From an uncultured Clostridia bacterium (lineage in GTDB: Bacteria; Bacillota; Clostridia; Christensenellales; Pumilibacteraceae), in NCBI GenBank assembly GCA_934229275.1, contig CAKQDN010000032.1, forward strand, positions 1 to 19,993: a stretch of 19,993 bases of DNA. Reading direction: 5' to 3'. The notes below the pieces were generated by a model, which was not told where the DNA came from, ran no database searches, and saw only the letters and a program-made list of their open reading frames with translations. Position numbers and translations under genes: made by a program. This document shows positions 1 to 7,654 of this stretch, in pieces. The first letter of the stretch is position 1. Each line of letters begins with the position of its first letter.

Positions 1-546
1 ATTCTAAAAAATGCCGCAGTGCTTCGGAATATGGGCGGAGGAGTAACTTTTTCGGGCGGAGAGCCGCTTTTTCAGTTCGACTTTTTGCTCGAAACGCTCA
101 AACTTTTGCGCGGAAAAATCAACCGCGCGGTGCAGACAACCGGATTTGCTCTGCCCGATAAATTCGAAAGAATCATCGAAGAAACGGAACTTGTTTTGTA
201 CGACCTTAAAATTATGGACGAAAAACTGCACGAATATCATACGGGAGTGGGCAACGGCGTTATAAAACGCAATTTCGCTACTATCGCAAAAAGCAAAACA
301 AGGTTTATTCCGCGCGTACCGCTTATTCCGGGAGTCAGCGACACCGAGAAAAATCTGACCGAGTTATGCGAGTTTTTAATTGAAAACAACGTCGGTTACG
401 TTGAACTTTTGCCTTATAACAAGTTTGCCGGAAGCAAATATAAGATGTGCGGAAGGGTATATGCTCCGAAATTCGACGAAAGCAAGTCGGTGGAGTTGCA
501 CCCCGAAATATTTGAAAAATTCGGCATAAAAGCCGTAAAACTATAG
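1..546 (+). CDS. Glycyl radical enzyme activating enzyme (radical SAM), 5'-truncated by window edge
   Basis: The reading frame is open from base 1, giving a 181-residue C-terminal fragment. The ATG at 19 is internal, because family-like sequence continues upstream of it. The enzyme would use S-adenosylmethionine and a [4Fe-4S] cluster to place a radical on a glycine of its partner enzyme. Visible family signatures are GGGVTFSGGEP (fragment residues 12-22, the SAM-binding GGE region), DLKIMD followed by H and TGVGN, RVPLIPG with a downstream N, and LLPYNKFAGSKY. The CxxxCxxC cluster motif and any ferredoxin-like insert lie upstream of the window and cannot be checked. The stop is 12 bp before the glycyl radical enzyme start, so the two are almost certainly co-transcribed and form an activase/substrate pair. 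Family assignment is firm; the specific substrate class is not visible. Confidence 0.93.
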   Translation: MLKNAAVLRNMGGGVTFSGGEPLFQFDFLLETLKLLRGKINRAVQTTGFALPDKFERIIEETELVLYDLKIMDEKLHEYHTGVGNGVIKRNFATIAKSKTRFIPRVPLIPGVSDTEKNLTELCEFLIENNVGYVELLPYNKFAGSKYKMCGRVYAPKFDESKSVELHPEIFEKFGIKAVKL

Positions 547-558
547 GAGTAGAGTACT

Positions 559-2553
559 ATGACAGACAGAGTAATCCGTTTTTTGAACACGCTTAAAGCC
601 CGTGAATACCGTAAAAGCCGCCGCGAAATCGAATATCCGGATATCCCTTTCGATAAATACCGTAACGCCTCGAATTTATTCGGGTTGCTCGAAAAGGAAG
701 AGACTCCCGTTTTATACGACGGCGATATTTTCGGATTCAACCGTACGGTAAAAAACCTTCCCGGAGTCGTGCCTTGGCGAATGAACAATTTTATTCCCGA
801 TTATGCCTGGGCGATGGAGAACGGCTTCGGTAAGATAAAAAACGACCTTATAAGCCGCGCGAACGACGCTGATGCCGAGCGCAAAGAATTTTTTCTCTCC
901 GCCGCCGAGCATATCGATTACATATTCGACCTTACCGAAAAATACCGTGAATTTGCCGGGAAAAACGGAGTCGATTGCCTCGCCGACGCGCTGAAAAGCG
1001 TGCCGCGCGATAAGCCGAAAAACTACTACGAAGCACTCGTTTTTATGAAAATAATCGTCTATTCGCTTCGTGCTTCGCACGTCGATCACGTGACGATGGG
1101 CAGATTCGATCAATACATGTACCCGTACTATCTCGAATCGAGAAAAAACGGTGTAACTGACGCGGAGATTTTAGAACAAACCGAATTGTTTTTCATATCG
1201 CTCAATCTCGACACCGATTTGTATATCGGAGTGCAGCAAGGCGATAACGGTCAGAGCATGGTGCTCGGCGGAAAAACGCCCGAAAAAGCGGATGTATATA
1301 ACGAATTGAGTGAAATAATAATGACGGCGTCGGAAGAATTGTGCCTTATCGATCCGAAAATCAATTTGAGGGTCGATAAAAACACTCCGCTGTCGCGCTA
1401 TGTAAGAGCGACGAGGTTAACGAAAAAAGGGCTCGGCTTTCCGCAGTACTTAAACGACGACGTCGTTATTCCGGGACTCGTGAAACTGGGCTACGAGTAT
1501 AAAGATGCGTGCGACTACGGCGTTGCTGCGTGCTGGGAGTTTATCGTTTGTGCCGAAAGTTACGACGTAAGTAATATAGTCACCATGAATTTTCCGCTTG
1601 CCGTTCGTCGTGCGACCGTGTGTTCGCTCGTCAAGTGCGAAACTTACGAAGACTTTTTTGCGTGCGTATGTCAGTCCGTTTACGACTTTTTCGAGCAATT
1701 GAAAATCAAAGCCGCCGACGATCACTCGCATATGATTTGGTGCAATCCGTATGCATCGCTGTTTGTGCGCGGCTGTCGTGAAAAAGGGCTCGACTACACC
1801 GAACACGGCGCAAAATACAATAACGACGGAGTGCACGGCTTGGGCATCGCTCCTGCCGTAGACGCTCTTGCGGCGATTAAAACTCTGTGCTACGACGAAA
1901 ATTCTTTAAGTAAAGAAACGCTCGTAAATGCACTCGAAGCGGATTTTGTCGGATTCGAGGACGTGCGAAAGCGACTGCAAGCCTGTCCGAAAACGGGCAA
2001 TAACGACGATTTGACCAATAAAATAATGTCGGACCTTCTCGATTTTTATGCAAAAACGGTCGATAACGTTCCTAACAGCGTAGGCGGAGTATTTCGCGCC
2101 GGAACGGGCGGCTCTATGGACTACGTTACCATGTCGAGGGATGTAGGTGCGACCGCGGACGGAAGAAAAGCGGGAGCGCCGTACCCGGCGAGTTTTTCGC
2201 CTTCGATCGGCGCAAAAACGACCGGACCGCTTTCGATCGTGCAGGCGTTTACGTCTTTCGATATGACGAGAATAATAAACGGCGGACCGCTCACGCTGGA
2301 AATGCACGATAATGTTTTTCGTAACGAGGAAGGAATAAATAAAGTGGCGGCGCTTGTAAAAATCTTTATCTCGCTCGGCGGTCACGAACTGCAACTCAAT
2401 TCCGTATGCCGCGAAAAACTGTTGGACGCGCAAAAACATCCCGAAAATTACCCCGATTTAATCGTCCGCGTATGGGGATGGAGCGGTTATTTCAACGAAC
2501 TCGATATCGAATATCAGAACCACGTCATTTCGAGAACCGAATACGAAATGTAA
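559..2553 (+). CDS. Compact glycyl radical enzyme (pyruvate formate-lyase superfamily), substrate unknown
   Basis: This 664-residue protein belongs to the glycyl radical enzyme superfamily. The ATG at 559 follows an AGGAG at 545-549. The glycyl radical loop is VRVWGWSGYF, with Gly640 as the radical site, 24 residues from the C-terminus. The thiyl-radical loop is DYGVAACWEF, with Cys325 and Glu327 forming the C-x-E pair typical of eliminases and decarboxylases (glycerol dehydratase, CutC, HPAD). It is unlike the Cys-Cys of true pyruvate formate-lyase. Other family blocks are GRFDQYMYPYY, GDNGQSMVLGG, NLRVDKNTP, GFPQYLNDD and DGRKAG. From memory, typical members have 760-850 residues. The Cys-to-Gly distance (315) is normal, so most of the shortening lies before Cys325. 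The usual GC-x-E-P is AC-W-E-F here, which suggests an altered pocket. The function is probably a radical lyase, dehydratase or decarboxylase. Calling it pyruvate formate-lyase would be unsafe. Confidence 0.92.
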   Translation: MTDRVIRFLNTLKAREYRKSRREIEYPDIPFDKYRNASNLFGLLEKEETPVLYDGDIFGFNRTVKNLPGVVPWRMNNFIPDYAWAMENGFGKIKNDLISRANDADAERKEFFLSAAEHIDYIFDLTEKYREFAGKNGVDCLADALKSVPRDKPKNYYEALVFMKIIVYSLRASHVDHVTMGRFDQYMYPYYLESRKNGVTDAEILEQTELFFISLNLDTDLYIGVQQGDNGQSMVLGGKTPEKADVYNELSEIIMTASEELCLIDPKINLRVDKNTPLSRYVRATRLTKKGLGFPQYLNDDVVIPGLVKLGYEYKDACDYGVAACWEFIVCAESYDVSNIVTMNFPLAVRRATVCSLVKCETYEDFFACVCQSVYDFFEQLKIKAADDHSHMIWCNPYASLFVRGCREKGLDYTEHGAKYNNDGVHGLGIAPAVDALAAIKTLCYDENSLSKETLVNALEADFVGFEDVRKRLQACPKTGNNDDLTNKIMSDLLDFYAKTVDNVPNSVGGVFRAGTGGSMDYVTMSRDVGATADGRKAGAPYPASFSPSIGAKTTGPLSIVQAFTSFDMTRIINGGPLTLEMHDNVFRNEEGINKVAALVKIFISLGGHELQLNSVCREKLLDAQKHPENYPDLIVRVWGWSGYFNELDIEYQNHVISRTEYEM

Positions 2554-2597
2554 AAACGACGGAATTTAAGTCAATATTGTTTCAAAATTGCCGTTCT

Positions 2598-2630
2598 AAA
2601 GTACTATGCGTGACATAGTACTTTGTTTTT
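2598..2630 (+). terminator. Rho-independent terminator after the glycyl radical enzyme gene
   Basis: A perfect 11-bp inverted repeat (AAAGTACTATG / CATAGTACTTT) with a 5-base CGTGA loop is followed by GTTTTT. It sits 45 bp after the stop of the glycyl radical enzyme gene and about 33 bp before the next -35 box, separating the two operons. The stem is A/T-rich, but its length and the T-run make it convincing. Confidence 0.88.
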
Positions 2631-2662
2631 ATGTTCGTTTTTTGCACTCAAAAGAAAAATAC

Positions 2663-2692
2663 TTGACGAAATACCGCGCTTTATGTTAAAAT
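2663..2692 (+). promoter_or_regulatory. Sigma-A type promoter of the shikimate operon
   Basis: A -35 box TTGACG (2663-2668) and a -10 box TAAAAT (2687-2692) are separated by 18 bp, with an extended -10 TGT at 2684-2686. The expected transcription start is near 2699-2700, giving a leader of about 30 bases before aroB. That is too short for a T-box or a leader-peptide attenuator. The leader contains a small ACCC-AC-GGGT inverted repeat (2715-2724) touching the ribosome site, which is too weak to call regulatory. Confidence 0.75.
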
Positions 2693-2730
2693 ATAAGCAT
2701 AATAAAAGGGTTATTACCCACGGGTGAATT

Positions 2731-3768
2731 ATGCAAGTGACTGTAAATGCGTCCACGCAGTACGACGTCGTAATAAAAAGCGGCGCGTTTGACGTTTGCG
2801 GCGAATATATTCGCAAGCGTTTTTTGCCGTGCAAAATCGCGCTTTTAACCGACGACAACGTGCTTGCTCTCTATTCGGAAAAAGTTAAAAATTCGCTGAC
2901 AAAACGAGGTTTCGAAGTTTTCGTTTATTCGATTAAACCGGGAGAAGCGAGTAAAAACTTAACCGAATACGGGAATATTCTGTCTTTTCTCGCAGAGCAT
3001 GCTTTCACCTCGTCCGACGTATTCTTATCGCTCGGCGGCGGAGTCGTAAGCGATCTCGGCGGATTTGTCGCGTCGACCTACCACCGCGGAGTAGCGCATG
3101 TAATCATGCCGACTACGCTTTTGTCGGCAATCGACGCGTCTGTAGGAGGAAAAACTGCAGTCAATCTTCCCGAGGGAAAAAATCTCGCCGGCACGTTTTA
3201 TCAGCCGTCGCTCGTTATATGCGACGTCGATACTTTTACTTCGCTCGGAAAAACCGAACTGGAAGAAGGTTACGGCGAACTTTGTAAGTACAGCCTTTTA
3301 AGCGGAGTAATATTCGAGCCTGACAAAATCGCTAACGCTTCGGACGCGGAAAATATGGTAAAAACCTGCGTCGACTTCAAGGCAAAAACCGTGCAAAACG
3401 ACGAATTCGATAAAGGAGAGCGACGAATTCTCAACCTCGGTCACACGGCGGCTCACGCAGCGGAAAGAGCGAGCGATTTTAAGTTGCCGCACGGAATAGC
3501 CGTCTATTACGGTTTGAAACTTACGCTTTCGGCATGCCGTAAACTCGGCGTTATGTCCGAACGCGACTACGAAAACTGCAAAAAAATCATGTCGGCATAC
3601 GATATTTCGACGCCTTTTATAAGCGACGTCAAAGCGATCGGGCGGTATATCGGAGCCGATAAAAAAACGAAAGGCGATAAAATCACGCTGGCGCTTTTAA
3701 GGCGTGCCGGCGAGCCGTTTACCGCCGAATTTACTCTCGGAGAGGCGGTGAACCTGTTATGCGAGTGA
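2731..3768 (+). CDS. aroB: 3-dehydroquinate synthase
   Basis: AroB converts DAHP to 3-dehydroquinate (step 2 of the shikimate pathway) in the cytoplasm, using NAD+ and a divalent metal. The 345-residue length is usual. The NAD-binding GGGVVSD lies at 102-108 and the substrate loop DASVGGKT at 135-142. The metal ligands are Glu183 (GYGELCKY), His238 (LNLGHTAAH) and His254 (LPHG). All the expected catalytic features are present. The ATG at 2731 has a GGGTGA ribosome site just upstream and lies about 30 bases from the predicted transcription start. It is the first gene of the operon. Its last 10 bases overlap aroA, so the two are probably translationally coupled. Confidence 0.97.
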   Translation: MQVTVNASTQYDVVIKSGAFDVCGEYIRKRFLPCKIALLTDDNVLALYSEKVKNSLTKRGFEVFVYSIKPGEASKNLTEYGNILSFLAEHAFTSSDVFLSLGGGVVSDLGGFVASTYHRGVAHVIMPTTLLSAIDASVGGKTAVNLPEGKNLAGTFYQPSLVICDVDTFTSLGKTELEEGYGELCKYSLLSGVIFEPDKIANASDAENMVKTCVDFKAKTVQNDEFDKGERRILNLGHTAAHAAERASDFKLPHGIAVYYGLKLTLSACRKLGVMSERDYENCKKIMSAYDISTPFISDVKAIGRYIGADKKTKGDKITLALLRRAGEPFTAEFTLGEAVNLLCE

Positions 3769-5045
3769 CATGCAAAAAATCGGAATTTTGCGGAGAATTT
3801 AAGCCCCCCGTGTCCAAATCGGAAGCGGCGCGCGTCATTGCGTGCGCTCTTTTATCCGATTCGCCGACCCGTATAGAGGTGCTGCCGTCGTCCGACGACG
3901 CTTACGCGGCTTTGTCCTGCGCGAAATCGCTCGGCGCGACTTATTCGGACGGACTTTTCGTTCCGCCGTCCGAGTTTCCGAAAAGTGCGATTCTGAATTG
4001 CGGCGAAAGCGCGACATGTCTTCGCTTTTTTGCCTGCATAACCGCGGCAATCGGCGGAGAATTTACGCTCATTGCCGAAAAAAGTCTTTTAAATAGACCC
4101 ATGGACGACCTCGCGAAATCGCTTGCAAGCGGCGGAGTAACGCTGAAAAAAACGGATGGCGGCTGGCACGTTTTCGGCAAACTTCGCGCCGGGAAGTATT
4201 ATATCGGCGGCTCGGTTTCGTCTCAATACCTTTCCGGACTTTTGATTGCCTTGCCCATACTCGGAGAGGACAGCGTTGTCGTTTGTAAAAATCTCGCGTC
4301 GAAGTCGTACGTTTACGAAACCGCTCGGGTCATGAAAAAGTTTTCCGGGCGCGTTATCGTTCGCAAACCGGACGACGAAACCGACGAATATACCGTTTTC
4401 GGCGGTAAATATTCCGCAAAGGAACCCGTTTCGCTTGCTCTCGACTGGTCGGGAGCCGCGTTCTTTTTGGCTGCGGGTGCGCTCGGAGGAAAGGTAACCG
4501 CGCTCGGTTTAACCGAAAACATGCCGGATTCGCAGATAGCGGACGTTCTCGCGCTTGCCGGAGCAAAAGTCGAAAAAACGGCTAAAAGTGACGGCAGAGC
4601 GGATATAACGGCGTCGGGCGGCGAATTAAAGCCGTTTTCGTTCGATTTTACCGACTGTCCCGACCTCGTTCCCGTCTGCGCGGTGCTTGCCGCCTGCATA
4701 AACGGAGAATCGGAAATTAAAAGCGTTGCCCGACTGAAAACCAAAGAAAGCGACAGAGTGCGTTCGGTGGGCGAACTTGTCCGCGTTTTAGGTGCGGAAG
4801 CCGCTTTCGACGGCGAAAATCTGCTCGTTCGGGGCGGAAAAATTTCCGGAGGAGAAGTAAAGACGTACGGCGACCACAGAATAGCGATGGCTGCCTCGAT
4901 AGCCGCCGCAGCATCATCGGAACCGATAATTATCGACGACGCCGAGTGTGTGAAAAAGTCGTACTATTCGTTCTGGCGCGACTATGCGGCTTTGGGCGGA
5001 ATAGCGGAAAGGGATTTAAAGAAAGCGGAGAGAGAAGAAAAATGA
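3759..5045 (+). CDS. aroA: 3-phosphoshikimate 1-carboxyvinyltransferase (EPSP synthase)
   Basis: AroA transfers the enolpyruvyl group of PEP to shikimate-3-phosphate (step 6). The length is 428 residues, as usual. Family blocks are PVSKSEAAR near residues 17-25 (substrate-binding Lys20, Ser21, Arg25), LNCGESATCLRFF, LLNRPMDDL, SSQYLSGLL, DWSGAAFFLAAGAL, CPDLVPV, RLKTKESDR, YGDHRIAMA and the terminal CVKKSYYSFW. The segment CGESATCLRF carries Cys where many relatives have Ser-Thr, a mild deviation in the PEP-binding loop. The start at 3759 lies inside the end of aroB (10-bp overlap). The only upstream ribosome-site-like sequence, GGAG/GGCGG, lies within aroB. The stop overlaps the aroC start as ATGA. 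Confidence 0.97.
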   Translation: MRVTCKKSEFCGEFKPPVSKSEAARVIACALLSDSPTRIEVLPSSDDAYAALSCAKSLGATYSDGLFVPPSEFPKSAILNCGESATCLRFFACITAAIGGEFTLIAEKSLLNRPMDDLAKSLASGGVTLKKTDGGWHVFGKLRAGKYYIGGSVSSQYLSGLLIALPILGEDSVVVCKNLASKSYVYETARVMKKFSGRVIVRKPDDETDEYTVFGGKYSAKEPVSLALDWSGAAFFLAAGALGGKVTALGLTENMPDSQIADVLALAGAKVEKTAKSDGRADITASGGELKPFSFDFTDCPDLVPVCAVLAACINGESEIKSVARLKTKESDRVRSVGELVRVLGAEAAFDGENLLVRGGKISGGEVKTYGDHRIAMAASIAAAASSEPIIIDDAECVKKSYYSFWRDYAALGGIAERDLKKAEREEK

Positions 5046-6109
5046 GAAAATGGCGCGGAGAAAAATATACGCTCGAACTTACCGGCTCGTCGCACGGCGA
5101 TTACGTCGGCGCGGTATTTTCGGGTATCGGAAAAGGCAAAAAAATCGACTTTGACGAGATCGACCGCCTGATTGAATTGCGAAAGCCCAATCTTTCGGCG
5201 TATTCGACCCGGCGAAGAGAAAGCGACGAATACGAGTTTATAAGCGGCGCGGACGCAAGCGGGCTGACCACGGGCGAGGACGTCGTCGTTCGCATCGGAA
5301 ACACCGACGTAAAGAAAAGCGATTACGATAAAACGTACGGACTCATGAGACCTTCGCACGCCGACTATGCCGCGTTTGTCAAGTACGGCGAAAGCGCGCT
5401 CGTTTCGGGCGGCGGCATGTTTTCCGGCAGAATGACCGCGCCTTTGTGCGTTATCGGCGGAATAGCGCAGGGAATTCTGAAAAACGACAACATAAAAACG
5501 ATTGCCTATTTAAGCGGCGTCGGAGATATAAAATTCGGCTCGTACGACGACGAGGACTTCGTTCTGCCACGCGGCACTGCACCTTTTGCAACCGCCACGC
5601 CCGAAAAAATCGGACAATCGGACGAACTGTTTAGTCGTCTTTCCGAGTCCGGCGACAGCGTGGGCGGAGTAATCGAGTGCGTCGCTCTCGGCGTTCCGGC
5701 AGGCACGGGCGATGCTCAATTCGGCTGTCTGGAAAGTAAAATTTCCTCGCTTTTATTTGCGATACCGGCGGTAAAGGCGGTCGAGTTCGGCTACGGCGTA
5801 AAATTTGCGACGGCATGCGGCAGCGAAGTGCGCGACGAACCGTATTACGCCGGCGGAACGGTAAAAACAAAAACCAACTTCAACGGCGGAATAAACGGCG
5901 GTATATCGAACGGGATGCCGATTTGCGTCCGCGTAACGATAAAACCGACGCCTTCGATCGGAAAACCGTGCGACACGATAAACGTACTTAAAAAAACGAA
6001 CGAAAAACTCGCTCTTTCCGGTCGGCACGACGTTTGCATCGCTCCGAGAGCGGTCCCGGCGGTTGCCTCGGCTGTTTCGATAGCCCTTCTCGACTCGTCG
6101 GATAAATAA
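5042..6109 (+). CDS. aroC: Chorismate synthase
   Basis: AroC eliminates phosphate from EPSP to give chorismate (step 7) and needs reduced FMN. I place the start at ATG 5042, which overlaps the aroA stop (ATGA) and follows GGAGAGAGAAG. This gives 355 residues. The frame is open further upstream, but that part lies over aroA and does not resemble the family. Characteristic pieces are TGSSHGDYVG near the N-terminus (conserved His18), STRRRESDEYEF, ISGADASGLTTGED, the signature MRPSHADYAAFVKYG, FNGGINGGISNGMP, and RHDVCIAPRAVPA near the C-terminus. The length is normal. No separate flavin reductase domain is present, so reduced flavin must come from elsewhere. Confidence 0.97.
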   Translation: MRKWRGEKYTLELTGSSHGDYVGAVFSGIGKGKKIDFDEIDRLIELRKPNLSAYSTRRRESDEYEFISGADASGLTTGEDVVVRIGNTDVKKSDYDKTYGLMRPSHADYAAFVKYGESALVSGGGMFSGRMTAPLCVIGGIAQGILKNDNIKTIAYLSGVGDIKFGSYDDEDFVLPRGTAPFATATPEKIGQSDELFSRLSESGDSVGGVIECVALGVPAGTGDAQFGCLESKISSLLFAIPAVKAVEFGYGVKFATACGSEVRDEPYYAGGTVKTKTNFNGGINGGISNGMPICVRVTIKPTPSIGKPCDTINVLKKTNEKLALSGRHDVCIAPRAVPAVASAVSIALLDSSDK

Positions 6110-6122
6110 GGAGAAAACCTGC

Positions 6123-6434
6123 ATGAACGAAGAATTAGCGAAAGTAAGAAACGAAATAGATTTGATAGACGACGAGATGGTCTCGCTCATGGAAAAACGC
6201 GTTCTCGCGGTGAAAAAAATCGCGGAGATAAAGAAAGATAACGGAAAAAAAGTGCGCGACGAAAAGCGCGAAAAAGAAATCGTTCTCCGCCTCGAACAAC
6301 GCTGCGGAGCCGATTTTTCTCCGTACGTCGCAAGACTGTACGAAACGATATTTTCGGTCTGCAGACAAATCGAAGAGGATTTTATGGAAAAACGCGGCGC
6401 CGAAACCGAAAAAGAAGAGGGTAACGAACTATGA
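6123..6434 (+). CDS. Chorismate mutase, AroQ fold, free-standing
   Basis: This 103-residue protein rearranges chorismate to prephenate, the first committed step to Phe and Tyr. The AroQ-fold active-site set is visible: Arg9, Arg26, Lys37, Asp46, Arg49 and Glu50, each two positions earlier than the E. coli P-protein numbering (R11, R28, K39, D48, R51, E52). Gln82 may be the counterpart of Q88. The last ~15 residues are very acidic and lie outside the fold. It follows aroC by 13 bp, with a strong AAGGAG at 6108-6113. It overlaps the next gene through ATGA. It is not fused to DAHP synthase, prephenate dehydratase or dehydrogenase, which is a common alternative in related bacteria. No symbol is given because aroQ would be confused with the dehydroquinase two genes on. 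Confidence 0.94.
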   Translation: MNEELAKVRNEIDLIDDEMVSLMEKRVLAVKKIAEIKKDNGKKVRDEKREKEIVLRLEQRCGADFSPYVARLYETIFSVCRQIEEDFMEKRGAETEKEEGNEL

Positions 6435-7654
6435 AATGCGCATTGATAGGACAAACGCTTTCGCACAGTTATTCGAAAAAAATACACGAAAAATTCGGCT
6501 TTTACAATTACGATCTCGTGGAACTCGAACCCGATCGGCTCGAAAACTTCGTCCGCGGCGGCGGATACGACGCTTTCAACGTCACCATTCCGTATAAGAC
6601 GCAGATAATACCCTATCTCGACAAACTCGACGACATCGCGCTCGAGGCAGGTGCGGTCAACACCGTCGTGCGGATAGGCGGCAAAACGTACGGCTATAAC
6701 ACCGACGCCCCCGGCATGGCTTATATGTTAAAGCGCGCCGGCATAACGCTTACGAATAAAAACGTTCTCATTCTCGGAAGCGGCGGAACGGGTAAAACCG
6801 CTTCGTTCGTCGCAAAAAAGACGAAAGCCGCTAAGATAACGACGGTATCGCGAAAGGGCGAAGTCAACTATACCAACGTATACGAGCAAAGCGACGCGCA
6901 GGTGATAATCAACGCAACGCCGGTCGGAATGTATCCGTACACGGACGTCAGGCTTTTAGACGTAACAAAATTTCCGCATCTCGAAGCGGTTGCCGACGTC
7001 ATTTACAATCCGTTACAAACGCGCATGATAACCGACGCGCGCGCCGCCGGACTTAAAACGACGGGCGGACTTTCCATGCTCGTCGCACAGGCGAAATTCG
7101 CAATGGACGCGTTCACAAAAAAACGTCACGACGACGCGATTATCGAAAGCGTGTACGACGATATTCTCAAAGAAACGCGCAACGTCGTTCTCATCGGCAT
7201 GCCGGGCAGCGGAAAAACCAGCGTCGGAAAAGCGGTAGCAAGGCGACTGATGAAAAAATACGCCGACAGCGACGCCGTGATCGTCGAAAGAGCCGGCTGC
7301 ACGATTCCCGAAATATTCGAAAAAAAAGGCGAAAAATACTTTCGTTCGATTGAAAAACAGGTCATTTCCGATCTCGGAAAATGCCGCGGAACGGTTATTT
7401 CCACGGGCGGAGGTGCGGTTCTCAACCCCGAAAATTACTATTCGCTCGCCCAGAACGGCATAATTTACTATCTCGAGCGCCCTGCAAGCGACCTGTCGCT
7501 TCGTAACAGACCGCTGTCGAAAGACCGCCACGCGCTCGAAGAAATGGAAAAAGTGCGTTTGCCGCTTTACAGGCGTTACGCCGACAAAATCATAGAAAAC
7601 GACGGCGACTTTTTCGCCTGCGTGGAACAAATAACGGAGGACTTCAATAAGTGA
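6431..7654 (+). CDS. aroE-aroK: Bifunctional shikimate dehydrogenase - shikimate kinase (AroE-AroK fusion)
   Basis: The 407-residue protein joins two consecutive enzymes of the pathway. Residues 1 to about 248 are shikimate dehydrogenase (3-dehydroshikimate to shikimate, step 4). They include SHSYS at 11-15, NVTIPYK with catalytic Lys56, GAVNT at 74-78, YNTD with Asp92, a glycine-rich nucleotide loop at 116-123, NATPVGM and VADVIYNPLQT. Residues about 250-407 are shikimate kinase (step 5). They include the P-loop GMPGSGKT (256-263), DSD, FRSIEKQ, STGGGAV and LERP with a downstream NRPLS. The kinase domain is about 158 residues, slightly below stand-alone enzymes but with all core motifs. No frameshift or stop separates the halves, so the fusion is genuine unless the assembly is wrong. 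The start overlaps chorismate mutase (ATGA) and the stop overlaps the next gene (GTGA). Confidence 0.96.
   Translation: MKCALIGQTLSHSYSKKIHEKFGFYNYDLVELEPDRLENFVRGGGYDAFNVTIPYKTQIIPYLDKLDDIALEAGAVNTVVRIGGKTYGYNTDAPGMAYMLKRAGITLTNKNVLILGSGGTGKTASFVAKKTKAAKITTVSRKGEVNYTNVYEQSDAQVIINATPVGMYPYTDVRLLDVTKFPHLEAVADVIYNPLQTRMITDARAAGLKTTGGLSMLVAQAKFAMDAFTKKRHDDAIIESVYDDILKETRNVVLIGMPGSGKTSVGKAVARRLMKKYADSDAVIVERAGCTIPEIFEKKGEKYFRSIEKQVISDLGKCRGTVISTGGGAVLNPENYYSLAQNGIIYYLERPASDLSLRNRPLSKDRHALEEMEKVRLPLYRRYADKIIENDGDFFACVEQITEDFNK

Noticed and set aside
19..21. ATG at 19 as the start of the activase
   Set aside because: The frame is open to base 1 and the upstream codons continue family-like sequence. 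The cluster-binding Cys residues must be further upstream, so this Met is internal.
559..2553. Calling the glycyl radical enzyme pyruvate formate-lyase (pflB)
   Set aside because: PflB needs adjacent Cys-Cys in the active-site loop. Here it is Ala-Cys-Trp-Glu, which points to another reaction.
4946..5041. Upstream extension of the chorismate synthase frame
   Set aside because: It lies entirely within aroA. The ATGA overlap at 5042 has a good ribosome site, and the family N-terminus begins there.
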